A DNA stretch of 17,723 nucleotides, from positions 1 through 17,723 of the forward strand of contig JADGHI010000022.1 of NCBI GenBank assembly GCA_019689515.1. The letters are read 5' to 3'. Made by a program: the position numbers and the translations under genes. The notes beneath the pieces were generated by a model. It was not told where the DNA came from, made no database searches, and worked only from the letters and a program-made list of their open reading frames with translations. Source of the stretch: Acetobacteraceae bacterium. Its GTDB lineage: Bacteria; Pseudomonadota; Alphaproteobacteria; Acetobacterales; Acetobacteraceae. Of the stretch, positions 6,263 through 14,194 are shown one piece after another; position 1 is the stretch's first letter, and each line of letters opens with the position of its first letter.

Positions 6263-7242
6263 TGGGGACGGCGATGGTGTTGAACAGGCGGACCGCGGCG
6301 CTCGGCGGCGCGGCGGCGCTGCTGGCGGCCGGTGGCGCGGCGCGGGCGCAGGTGGTGCCGGACCGGCCCGTGCGGCTGATCTGCCCCTGGACGCCCGGCG
6401 GGACGGTGGATCTCTACCTGCGCGGCGCGGCACCGATCGTGGCGCGCTATCTCGGCCAGTCGCTGGTCGTGGAGAACCGCGGCGGCGCCTCGGGCTCGGT
6501 CGGCACCGCGTATCTGCGCAACCAACGCGCCGATGGCAGCGTGATCGCCGGCGTGACGGAGGTGGTGTACCGCATCTCCATGGTGCAGCCGGTCGGCTAC
6601 GACGCGCTGAACGACTTCACCTTCCTCGCGGGCACCTGCACCCTGGTCTGGGGGTGGGCGGTGCGGCGCGACAGCCCGATCCGCGACCTGCATGACATGG
6701 TGGAGCGCGCGAAGGCCCGGCCCGAATCCGTCTCCTTCGCGGCAGGCGGAACGGCGGCGAACTACCCGTTCGGCATGAAGCAGCTCGAGCACCAGACCGG
6801 CGCGCGCTTCCTATTCGTCCCGTTCAGCGGCGGCGGAGACATGATCAATGCGGCGATGAGCGGCAATGTCGATCTGGTGTTCGACTCGCTGGGCGCCGTG
6901 GCGGGCATGATCGAGGGCGGAGCCATGCGCCTGCTCGCCGTCGCCACCCCGGAGCGCGTCGCGCGCTACCCCGACGTGCCGACAGCCCGCGAGCTGGGAT
7001 ACGACGCGCAGTACAGCCTGCCGACCGGCTTCATCGCCCCGCGCGGCATCCCGGCGGCGCTGGCCGCTGCCTATGAGCGCGCCTTCCTCGCCGCGGCGGA
7101 CGACCCGGAGCATGCGCAGCTCATCCAGAGGCTGAACCTGGTGCCGTGGAAGCGCGATGCGCGCGCCTACGAGGCGCATGTGCGGGAACTCTACCGCACC
7201 CTGCCGCCGCTGCTGCGCGAACTCGGCATGTTGCCGGCTTGA
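6262..7242 (+). CDS. Bug/TctC family tripartite tricarboxylate transporter binding protein
   Basis: A 326-residue periplasmic binding protein of the usual family length. The N-terminus has a double arginine (NRRTAAL), a hydrophobic alanine-rich stretch and an ARAQ cleavage site, consistent with Tat- or Sec-type export. The mature part starts with PDRPVRLICPWTPGGTVDLY, the Bug signature for binding a substrate carboxylate, followed by LVVENRGGASGSVGT; TGFIAPRGIPAAL lies near the C-terminus. The ATG at 6262 overlaps the stop of the M28 gene by one base; an in-frame ATG at 6274 with GGGGA five bases upstream is an equally good start (322 residues). No TctA or TctB membrane partners occur in the window. 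Context suggests it captures the compound processed by the flanking M28 and M81 enzymes. Confidence 0.92.
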   Translation: MGTAMVLNRRTAALGGAAALLAAGGAARAQVVPDRPVRLICPWTPGGTVDLYLRGAAPIVARYLGQSLVVENRGGASGSVGTAYLRNQRADGSVIAGVTEVVYRISMVQPVGYDALNDFTFLAGTCTLVWGWAVRRDSPIRDLHDMVERAKARPESVSFAAGGTAANYPFGMKQLEHQTGARFLFVPFSGGGDMINAAMSGNVDLVFDSLGAVAGMIEGGAMRLLAVATPERVARYPDVPTARELGYDAQYSLPTGFIAPRGIPAALAAAYERAFLAAADDPEHAQLIQRLNLVPWKRDARAYEAHVRELYRTLPPLLRELGMLPA

Positions 7243-7254
7243 GAGGGAAAGACT

Positions 7255-8745
7255 ATGGCACGCATCGCGGTCGGCGGGTTCCACCACGAGACCAACTGTT
7301 TCGTCGAACCGAAGACTGACTTCGCCTACTTCGCTAGCCACCGCGACCGCCCGCCGCTGGTGCGCGGCGAGGAGGTCATCCGCTGGCTCACCGACACCAG
7401 CTTCGCCCTCTCCGGTTTCATGAAGGCGATGGGGGGCGCGCATGAGTTCGTGCCGCTGGTCTGGACCAGTGGCGGCGCCGGCGGCCTGGTTACGCGCGAC
7501 GCCTTCGAGCGCATCGCGGGCGAGCTGATAGGCCGGCTTTCCGCGGCGATGCCGGTGGATGCGGTATATCTCGACCTGCACGGCGCGATGGTGACGGAGG
7601 ATTTCGAGGACGGCGAGGGCGAGCTGCTGCGCCGGGTGCGCGCCGTCGTCGGGCCGGACGTCCCGGTGGCGATCAGCCTCGACTACCACGCCAACGTCAC
7701 GCCGCAGATGGTCCAGGCGACCGATGCGCTGCTCGGCTACCTGACCTACCCGCATGTGGATCGCGCGGAGACCGGCGAGCGCGCTGCGCGGGCGATGGAG
7801 CTGCTGCTCCGCCGTGGTCGCCCGCCGGGCAGGGCGCTGCGCAAGACGCCCTTTCTGATTCCGCTGAACGACCAGTGCACGCTGGTCGAGCCTTCGAAGA
7901 GCATTGTCACGCGGTCGGTGGTGGCGGAGGGGGATTTGGTGAACCTCTCCTACCTCGCGGGTTTCCCGCCCTCCGACCTCTTCTGGTGCGGACCGGCGGT
8001 GATCGCGCATGCCTGGAGCCAGGAGGCGGCGGACCGCGCCGCGGATGCGCTGCTGCGCGAGATCGTGATGCAGGAGCCCAACTTCGCGGTGGAAATGGTC
8101 TCGCCGGAGGAGGGAGTGGCGCGCGCCATGGCCATCGCGCGCGGCGCGTCGCGCCCGGTGGTGATCGCTGACACGCAGGACAACCCGGGCTGCGGCGGCA
8201 ACGCCGACACCACCGGGCTGCTGCGCGCGCTCGTGGAGGCCGGCGCGGAAGGCGCGGTGCTCGGCTTCCTCTGCGACGCGGAGGCCGCGCGCGCGGCGCA
8301 TGCGGCGGGCGAGGGCGCGGAGCTGCGGATCGCGCTCGGCGGCCGCACGGGGCCGGAGGGCGTGACGCCCTTCGAGGCGAACTTCCGCGTCACGTGTCTC
8401 GGCAGCGGCAAGTTCCGCACCACCGGCGTGGTCTCCGGCGGGCGCGACGTGGATGTCGGGCCGATGGCGCTGCTCACGGTGGGCGGCGTCTCCGTCGCGG
8501 TCACCAGCAAGCGGATGCAGGCGCTCGATCAGGCGCCGTTCCGGCATCTCGGGGTGGAGCCAGCGCAGCAGCGCATCCTCGGCCTCAAGAGCACCTGCCA
8601 CTTCCGCGGCGAGTTCGAGCCGATCGCGGAGGCGGTCATCGTCGTGCTCGCGCCGGGCTACTACGGCGCGGACCCGGCGGTCTATCCGTATCGGCGTCTG
8701 CGGCCCGGCGTGCGGCTACGGCCGCTCGGGCCGGACCGCGTGTAG
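7255..8745 (+). CDS. M81 family (MlrC-like) metallopeptidase
   Basis: A 496-residue protein matching the M81 family (microcystinase C of sphingomonads, former DUF1485) over its whole length. N-terminal GGFHHETNCF (7-16) contains E12; the metal-site motifs are DLHGAM (107-112), DYHAN (143-147) and TYPHVD (164-169). H109, D143, H145 and H167 are spaced 34, 2 and 22, which fits the zinc site I recall for MlrC. The C-terminal MlrC domain begins near 300 with DTQDNPGCGGNADTTGLLRA. MlrC cleaves linearised peptide products of microcystin, but most relatives occur in unrelated bacteria with unknown amide substrates. It starts 12 bases after the Bug gene with an AGAGGGA site, so it is the third gene of the M28-Bug-M81 operon. 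No signal peptide is seen. Confidence 0.92.
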   Translation: MARIAVGGFHHETNCFVEPKTDFAYFASHRDRPPLVRGEEVIRWLTDTSFALSGFMKAMGGAHEFVPLVWTSGGAGGLVTRDAFERIAGELIGRLSAAMPVDAVYLDLHGAMVTEDFEDGEGELLRRVRAVVGPDVPVAISLDYHANVTPQMVQATDALLGYLTYPHVDRAETGERAARAMELLLRRGRPPGRALRKTPFLIPLNDQCTLVEPSKSIVTRSVVAEGDLVNLSYLAGFPPSDLFWCGPAVIAHAWSQEAADRAADALLREIVMQEPNFAVEMVSPEEGVARAMAIARGASRPVVIADTQDNPGCGGNADTTGLLRALVEAGAEGAVLGFLCDAEAARAAHAAGEGAELRIALGGRTGPEGVTPFEANFRVTCLGSGKFRTTGVVSGGRDVDVGPMALLTVGGVSVAVTSKRMQALDQAPFRHLGVEPAQQRILGLKSTCHFRGEFEPIAEAVIVVLAPGYYGADPAVYPYRRLRPGVRLRPLGPDRV

Positions 8746-8793
8746 CCGCGCGGACGCTGCTCAAAGGGGAAGGCACGCGTCGCCGAAGGGAGG

Positions 8794-9003
8794 TCACTGA
8801 CCGAGAGACCCGAAGGCGGTACGTGCCCATCGTATCGCGGCGTTTGTGGGCGTTACCCGGTGCGCAGGGGTGATCCCTGCGTGCTGGAGGGCGACCGCTC
8901 GCCGAAGCGCGTCGTGGGCTGGAGTTCGACGGCCCTGGGAAGGCGGAGGTGTGCTGCCGTTCGGCCCAGTGCCAAGAGGCGTTGGCGATCCGCCAGTGCC
9001 CAT
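8794..9003 (-). CDS. Weak small ORF, hypothetical protein (69 residues)
   Basis: A 69-residue frame starting with ATG at 9003, preceded by a good AAAAGGAGGAG site seven bases upstream, and located 97 bases downstream of the vWA gene in the same direction. The product is rich in Pro, Thr, Gly and Ala, has no membrane segment or motif, and resembles no family I know. About a third of its codons end in A or T, against few in the neighbouring genes, which argues against a native conserved gene. The ribosome-binding site is the only positive sign. Confidence 0.18.
   Translation of the reverse strand: MGTGGSPTPLGTGPNGSTPPPSQGRRTPAHDALRRAVALQHAGITPAHRVTPTNAAIRWARTAFGSLGQ
8863..8881. repeat. Hairpin in the convergent intergenic region
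   Basis: Arms 8863-8869 and 8875-8881 are exact reverse complements with a five-base loop; G-T pairs could lengthen the stem by two. It lies 118 bases after the M81 stop. There is no adjacent T run, so a terminator role is only possible (for example with Rho). Confidence 0.35.
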
Positions 9004-9100
9004 GGGCAGCTCCTCCTTTTGACCAGTGCCGAATCGTCGGCTGGCTGAAGGACGGCGGCGCCCGCAGACGTGCGGCGGACGCGGGTAGCGGCCCCGTCCG

Positions 9101-10279
9101 CTACCGGACGAGCTCGTGCGCCATGTCGTCGAGGCCGCGGAGGGTGAGGGGGAACATGCGCCCCTCCATGATTTCGTTCACCATGCCGATCGACTGCGTG
9201 TGCCCCCAGAAGTCCTGCGGCACCGGGTTCAGCCAGGCCGAGCGTCGGAAATGGCTGGTCAGCCGCTCCAGCCAAGCGCGCCCGGATTCCTCGTTCCAGT
9301 GCTCAACGCTGCCGCCAACCTGGGTGATCTCGTAGGGACTCATCGAGGCATCGCCGACGAAGATCAGCTTGTAGTCCGGCCCGTAGGTGCGCAGCACCTC
9401 CACGGTCGGCACCGTCTCGTCGCGGCGGCGCCGGTTGCTCCTCCACAGCCGCTCATAGGGGCAGTTGTGGAAATAGTAGTACTCCAGGTGCTTGAACTCG
9501 GACCGCGCGGCGGAGAAGAGCTCGCTCGAGATGCGCACGTGGTCGTCCATTGACCCGCCGATGTCGAGCAGCAGCAGCACCTTCACCGCGTTGCGCCGCT
9601 CCGGCACCATGCGGAGGTCGAGCGTGCCGGCGTTGTGCGCCGTGGAGCGGATGGTGCCTGGCATGTCGAGCTCGGTCGCCGCGCCCTCGCGAGCGAAGCG
9701 ACGCAGGCGACGCAACGCGATCTTCATGTTGCGCGTGCCGATCTCGACATCGTCGTCGAGGTCGCGGAATTCGCGCTTGTCCCAAACCTTCACGGCGCGG
9801 CGGTGGCGTGACTCGTGCTGCCCGATGCGCACGCCCTCGGGGTTGTAGCCATAGGCGCCGAAGGGCGACGTGCCGCCGGTGCCGATCCACTTCGAGCCGC
9901 CCTGGTGGCGCTCCTTCTGCTCGGCGAGGCGCTGGCGCAGCGTCTCCATCAGCTTCTCGAAGCCGCCGAGGGCCTCGATCTTCGCCATTTCCTCGGGCGT
10001 GAGGACCTTTTCCGCGATGAGCCGCAGCCACTCCTCCGGGATCTCGCCGGCGGGCTCGCCCGGCGGCCGCTCAAGGCCCTTGAACACCTCGCCGAAGACG
10101 CGGTCGAAGCGGTCGAGGTGGCGCTCGTCCTTCACCAGAGTCGCGCGGCTCAGGTAGTAGAAGTCGTTGAGATCGTATTCGGCGACGCGCGCCTTCATCG
10201 CGCCGAGCAGCGTCAGGTACTCGGTCAGCGAGACCGGCAGGCCCGCCTGGCGGAGCGCGAGGATGAAGGTCGCGAACAT
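9101..10279 (-). CDS. CoxE-like vWA domain protein, partner of the MoxR ATPase
   Basis: A 392-residue cytoplasmic protein. The N-terminal part (about 1-110) is helical, followed by a charged linker with GGSKWIGTGGTSPFGAYG and a conserved basic region (RRLRRFAREG). The C-terminal vWA-like domain has a MIDAS-type start DIGGSMDDH with D239 and S243, the DxGxS form usual in this CoxE-like group, and later FVGDASMSPYE. Such proteins pair with MoxR AAA+ ATPases and are thought to act as metal-insertion or assembly chaperones (as CoxD/CoxE for CO dehydrogenase); the client here is unknown. I chose ATG at 10279, 17 bases after the ATPase stop. No good ribosome-binding site is visible, so translation may be coupled to the upstream gene. 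Confidence 0.9.
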   Translation of the reverse strand: MFATFILALRQAGLPVSLTEYLTLLGAMKARVAEYDLNDFYYLSRATLVKDERHLDRFDRVFGEVFKGLERPPGEPAGEIPEEWLRLIAEKVLTPEEMAKIEALGGFEKLMETLRQRLAEQKERHQGGSKWIGTGGTSPFGAYGYNPEGVRIGQHESRHRRAVKVWDKREFRDLDDDVEIGTRNMKIALRRLRRFAREGAATELDMPGTIRSTAHNAGTLDLRMVPERRNAVKVLLLLDIGGSMDDHVRISSELFSAARSEFKHLEYYYFHNCPYERLWRSNRRRRDETVPTVEVLRTYGPDYKLIFVGDASMSPYEITQVGGSVEHWNEESGRAWLERLTSHFRRSAWLNPVPQDFWGHTQSIGMVNEIMEGRMFPLTLRGLDDMAHELVR

Positions 10280-10296
10280 CGGCCGGCGCGCGGCCG

Positions 10297-11145
<849 letters not shown>

Positions 11146-11350
11146 GCGGCGACTCCCTACTGCCCGGCGGGGCGCACAGTTTCGGGCCGCCGCCGCGGGC
11201 AGGCAAGGGGGCGTTGGCGAGGCGCGTCCGGGCACTGCGGGGGGCACAGTCCGGCTGTGGTTGCGCCGGGGCCGCTAAGTGCGGGGGCGCCCATTGCCGG
11301 CGCGGCCCATCGGCGGCACATTCCGCGCCCTCCCGGAGGTGGGGCAGGAG

Positions 11351-11878
11351 ATGGTGGACACTACGACGAAGACCTGGCACGGGATCGTGCTCGATGTACT
11401 GAAGCGGAACGAGGTGCGGCTCGTCACCTACGTTCCTGACAATGTGCTGCGGCCCGTGATCGATGGTGCCCACGCCGATCCGTACTTCACCGCCTTCGCG
11501 GCGGCGCGGGAGGAGGAGGCGGTCGGCATCGTCTCCGGCGCCTGGATGGCCGGGATGCGCGGCATCGTGCTGATGCAGACCAGCGGCTTCGCGACCCTGC
11601 CGAACGTGCTGGCCTCGCTCGCCTGCGCCTGCCAGATCCCGCTGCTGATGATGGTTTCGGAGCGCGGGACGCTCGGCGAGTTCAACCTTGGCCAGGCGCT
11701 GGTCTGCCGGACGATGCGCCCGGTGCTCGACGCGCTCGGCGTGGAGCACCACACCATCAAGCGGCTCGACGAGACGGAGTTCATTGTGGACCGCACGATC
11801 CGGCAGGCAATCGGCACGCAGGCGCCTGCCTGCCTGATCCTCTCGCCGCTGCTGACCGGCGGCAAGGTGCTGTCGTGA
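11351..11878 (+). CDS. Thiamine-diphosphate decarboxylase, alpha (Pyr-domain) subunit; sulfopyruvate/phosphonopyruvate decarboxylase-like
   Basis: A 175-residue protein corresponding to the pyrimidine-binding half of a thiamine-diphosphate enzyme. VTYVPDNVLRPVI (25-37) resembles the N-terminus of sulfopyruvate decarboxylase alpha (ComD), and AAREEEAVGIVSGAWMAGMRG (51-71) holds the glutamates (E54-E56) of which one should activate the cofactor's aminopyrimidine. MQTSGFATLPNVLASL and PLLMMVSERG follow as in that family. ATG at 11351 has GGAGGT ten bases upstream. The beta subunit follows directly. Such split enzymes decarboxylate 3-sulfopyruvate or 3-phosphonopyruvate to the aldehyde, but no sulfonate or phosphonate gene is nearby, so another 2-oxoacid is possible. 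Confidence 0.85.
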   Translation: MVDTTTKTWHGIVLDVLKRNEVRLVTYVPDNVLRPVIDGAHADPYFTAFAAAREEEAVGIVSGAWMAGMRGIVLMQTSGFATLPNVLASLACACQIPLLMMVSERGTLGEFNLGQALVCRTMRPVLDALGVEHHTIKRLDETEFIVDRTIRQAIGTQAPACLILSPLLTGGKVLS

Positions 11879-11895
11879 GCGGGGAGGCGACACGG

Positions 11896-12492
11896 ATGCT
11901 CCGCAACACAAAGGTGATGAATCGCTTCGACCTGACGCAGCGCCTGGTGGCGAAGCTGAAGGACGAGGCGGTGGTCGGCGGGATCGGCTTCTCGAATTTC
12001 GACCTCTGGGCGAGCAGTGGCGGCCAGCGGCTCGAGAATTTCTACATGCTCGGCAGCATGGGCCTCGCCGTGCCCATCGCGCTCGGCGTCGCCATCGCGC
12101 AGCCGCAGCGGAAGGTGTTCGCGCTGGAGGGTGACGGCTCGCTGCTGATGCAGCTCGGCTGCCTCACCACGGTGGCCGCGCAGGCGCCGAAGAATCTCGC
12201 GATCATCGTCTGGGACAACGGCATGTACGCCATCACCGGCGGGCAGGCGACGCCCGCGGCGCAGGCGGGGACCGACATCGTCGCCATCGCGCGCGGTGCC
12301 GGCATCGCTCAGAGCGCCTGGGCGAGCGACGAGGCGGAGTTCGAGGCGCTGGTGGACCAGTCCCTCGCCGGCGACGGGCCCTGGCTGATCGCGGCGCGCA
12401 TAGACAGCGAGCGGGCGGTGAAGCAGACGCCGCGCGACCCGGTGCTGCACCGCCAGCGCTTCATGCAGGGCATGGGCGTGCGCGGGGCCTGA
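11896..12492 (+). CDS. Thiamine-diphosphate decarboxylase, beta (PP-domain) subunit; ComE-like
   Basis: A 198-residue protein forming the pyrophosphate-binding half. The cofactor motif is LEGDGSLLMQ (77-86, G79-D80-G81) with N108 about 28 residues later in VWDNGMY, the GDG...N pattern that holds Mg2+ and diphosphate. FYMLGSMGLAVPIALGVAIA (49-68) is the usual preceding segment. With the alpha subunit it should form one active site at the interface. I prefer ATG at 11896, which has GGGGAGG eight bases upstream; a GTG at 11875 overlapping the alpha stop codon (GTGA) would add seven residues. The pair equals one full-length enzyme cut between its domains; exact substrate uncertain. Confidence 0.86.
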   Translation: MLRNTKVMNRFDLTQRLVAKLKDEAVVGGIGFSNFDLWASSGGQRLENFYMLGSMGLAVPIALGVAIAQPQRKVFALEGDGSLLMQLGCLTTVAAQAPKNLAIIVWDNGMYAITGGQATPAAQAGTDIVAIARGAGIAQSAWASDEAEFEALVDQSLAGDGPWLIAARIDSERAVKQTPRDPVLHRQRFMQGMGVRGA

Positions 12493-12494
12493 CC

Positions 12495-12522
12495 TTGCGT
12501 GCTCCCCGCGCCGCGCTACTGT
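12495..12522 (+). promoter_or_regulatory. Putative promoter for the ketopantoate-reductase-like gene
   Basis: TTGCGT (12495-12500) and TACTGT (12517-12522) are 16 bases apart in the 56-base gap. Transcription would start near 12529. The -10 box occupies the loop of the 15-bp inverted repeat, so a protein or structure formed there would affect initiation. The match to consensus is moderate. Confidence 0.32.
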
Positions 12523-12538
12523 CGCGCGGCGCGGGGAG
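12502..12538. repeat. 15-bp perfect inverted repeat overlapping the Shine-Dalgarno site
   Basis: Arms 12502-12516 and 12524-12538 are exact reverse complements over 15 bases (14 of them G or C apart from one A-T pair) with a seven-base loop. The right arm covers most of the GGGGAGGA ribosome-binding site (12533-12540) of the gene starting at 12549. In RNA read through from the decarboxylase genes the stem would hide this site. It could also be a dyad operator. Confidence 0.72.
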
Positions 12539-12548
12539 GAATCGAGGC

Positions 12549-13613
12549 ATGCTGCGGCCCAGGATAGCGGTGTTCGGCGCCGGCGCCATCGGTGGCTATG
12601 TCGGTGGGCATTTGACCCGCGCCGGCCACGATGTGACGCTGATCGATCCCTGGCCCGAGCATGTCGAGGCGATCCGCGCCCGGGGGCTCGAGATCTCCGG
12701 CATGACGCCGGAGGAGCACTGCGTGGTGCAGGTGCCGACCATGCACCTCACCGAGGTGCAGTCCATCGCCAAGCAGCGCCCGGTGGACATCGCCTTCGTT
12801 TCGGTCAAGTCGTACGACACGGTCTGGGCAACGACGATGATCGCCCAGTACCTGTCGGAAGGCGGCTACGTCGTCTCCCTCCAGAACTGCATCAACGAGG
12901 AGCGCATCGCCGGCGTCGTGGGCTGGGGCCGCACGGTCGGCATGATCGCCGCCACCATCTCGGCGGAGCTGGTCGAGGCCGGGCGGATCGTGCGCACGGG
13001 TCCGCGGGGCGGGACGGACGGGCACGAGGTCTTCCGCGTCGGCGAGGTGCATGGGCGCATCACGCCCCGCGTCCAGGCGCTCGGCGAGATGGTCGCCTGC
13101 GTGGACACGGTGCGCGTCACGACGAATCTCTGGGGCGAGCGCTGGTCCAAGCTCTGCGTCAACGGCATGCGCAACGGCGTCTCCGCCGCGACCGGCCTCA
13201 ACGGCAATGCGCGCGACCGGCATGACGCGATCCGGCGCTTCACCATCCGCCTCGGCTCGGAGGCGGTGCGCGTCGGCCAGGCGCTCGGCTACGTGCTGGA
13301 GGACATCGGCAACCTCAAGCCGGACCTGCTCGCGCGCGCCGGGGAGGGCGACGCCGCGGCGCTCGAGGAGGTGGAGGCGCTGATCCTCGCCAAGAGCAAC
13401 ACCGCGGCGCGTAGCGACATGCAGCGGCCGTCCATGGCGCAGGACATGGCGAAGGGACGGCGGACCGAGATCGACTTCATCAACGGCACCATCGCCGAGC
13501 AGGGGGCGCGCGTCGGCATCAGGACGCCCGCCAACGAGGCGATCACCCGGCTGGTGAAGCAGGTCGAACGAGGCGAGATCCCCACCCGGCCGGAGAACGT
13601 TGCGAATCTCTGA
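12549..13613 (+). CDS. Ketopantoate reductase (ApbA/PanE) family NADPH-dependent reductase
   Basis: A 354-residue protein, longer than typical E. coli PanE (about 300). The N-terminal Rossmann motif is IAVFGAGAIGGYVGG (6-20). The middle has VDIAFVSVKSYDT (79-91) and LQNCINEE (111-118). Catalytic-type residues of the family are visible: K201 and N205 in WSKLCVNGMRNG, and D299/E307 in MAQDMAKGRRTEIDFINGT. The family reduces 2-oxoacids such as ketopantoate with NADPH, but many paralogues serve other catabolic reactions. The ATG at 12549 has GGGGAGGA eight bases upstream; an in-frame ATG at 12495 lacks one. It follows the two-subunit decarboxylase by 56 bases, so it may reduce a related oxo-compound rather than make pantoate. 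The gene ends 20 bases before a convergent receiver-domain gene. Confidence 0.88.
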   Translation: MLRPRIAVFGAGAIGGYVGGHLTRAGHDVTLIDPWPEHVEAIRARGLEISGMTPEEHCVVQVPTMHLTEVQSIAKQRPVDIAFVSVKSYDTVWATTMIAQYLSEGGYVVSLQNCINEERIAGVVGWGRTVGMIAATISAELVEAGRIVRTGPRGGTDGHEVFRVGEVHGRITPRVQALGEMVACVDTVRVTTNLWGERWSKLCVNGMRNGVSAATGLNGNARDRHDAIRRFTIRLGSEAVRVGQALGYVLEDIGNLKPDLLARAGEGDAAALEEVEALILAKSNTAARSDMQRPSMAQDMAKGRRTEIDFINGTIAEQGARVGIRTPANEAITRLVKQVERGEIPTRPENVANL

Positions 13614-13633
13614 ACACCGTCAAGCCGGCCGCT

Positions 13634-14008
13634 TCAGGACAGCGGGCGAAGGCTGTCGCCCGCGAGGTCGCGCAGGGCAGCCAGCAGCGCGCCGGGGCTG
13701 ACAGGTCGGGCGAGGAACCGGTCCGTGCGGCCGAGTACGCGGCCGCGCAGTTGGCCCTGCCCCTCGCCGGTCAGCACGACGGCTATGCCGGGCCAGCGGC
13801 TCCGCAAACGGCGCACCAGCTCGAACCCGTCCATCCCGGCGCCAAGGCTGACGGCGGTGATCAGCACCCGGGGCGGCGTCTGCTCATGCGCAACGGCGAG
13901 CGCGTCCTCGCCGCTGGCCACGGCCACGGTGCGCAGCCGCGCCGCGTGCAGCGCCTGCGCCAGTATGTCCCGTGAGGCGGCAACCGGTTCGACGAGCAGA
14001 ACATCCAT
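13634..14008 (-). CDS. Stand-alone receiver domain with degenerate phosphorylation site
   Basis: A 124-residue single-domain protein with response-regulator receiver layout: MDVLLVEPVAASRDILAQAL (1-20), GEDALAVA (33-40), MDGFELVRRLR (59-69), VVLTGEG (77-83) and FLARPVSPGALL (98-109). The usual phosphoacceptor Asp is A52 (context LITAVSLGAGMDG), the acidic pair is reduced to E7-P8, and the conserved Lys is R101; only the Thr (T80) remains. It therefore probably cannot be phosphorylated in the normal way and may act as a binding or decoy receiver. I chose ATG at 14008, which has a GGGGGA stretch eight bases upstream; ATG at 14017 is a poorer alternative. No histidine kinase or output domain lies nearby. 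Confidence 0.78.
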   Translation of the reverse strand: MDVLLVEPVAASRDILAQALHAARLRTVAVASGEDALAVAHEQTPPRVLITAVSLGAGMDGFELVRRLRSRWPGIAVVLTGEGQGQLRGRVLGRTDRFLARPVSPGALLAALRDLAGDSLRPLS

Positions 14009-14108
14009 CGGCGGCATCCCCCGGCCGGTGGCGCGGCCGTAGCCGCGCGATGATCCGGAATGCGCGACCGCAGGAAGGGTTCCCGCGGCCGTGCCCGGGG
14101 CGGGCCGC

Positions 14109-14138
14109 TTGACGTGCAAATCCCCTGGTCCCTACCGT
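14109..14138 (+). promoter_or_regulatory. Putative sigma70-type promoter for the ACAD-SDR-APH-Bug operon
   Basis: TTGACG (14109-14114) and TACCGT (14133-14138) are separated by 18 bases. Transcription would begin near 14145, about 50 bases before the GTG start. The -35 matches five of six consensus bases and the -10 keeps the key T, A and final T. It is the best promoter match in the window. Confidence 0.48.
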
Positions 14139-14194
14139 GCCCGCCGACGCTGGCGCCTCGCTTTGGAAGGCACGGCGAGTATGGGAGGGAAGGC

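Larger units (their letters stand above)
8746..9100. other. 355-base intergenic region with no convincing gene
   Basis: This lies between two genes that converge (the M81 gene on plus, the vWA gene on minus). I find no RNA gene, transposase fragment or recognisable protein in any frame. It holds a hairpin (8863-8881) and one weak minus-strand ORF (8794-9003). Codon-position GC bias is visibly weaker here than in the flanking genes, so it could be decayed DNA or an old insertion, but nothing identifies it. Confidence 0.5.

Noticed and set aside
3959..6433. Very long minus-strand open frame opposite the M28 peptidase gene.
   Set aside because: It is antisense to recognised genes, its product is Arg/His/Pro-rich without any motif, and long antisense frames are expected in DNA this rich in GC.
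6811..8601. Long minus-strand open frame opposite the Bug and M81 genes.
   Set aside because: Same reason: the plus-strand proteins match known families across their length, and the antisense product shows no family features.
8863..8881. Hairpin as a Rho-independent terminator for the M81 operon.
   Set aside because: No T run follows the stem on either strand and it is over 100 bases past the stop codon.
11290..11350. TTGCCG-17-CACATT as promoter of the decarboxylase operon.
   Set aside because: The -10 match is poor and the predicted start would nearly coincide with the ribosome-binding site.
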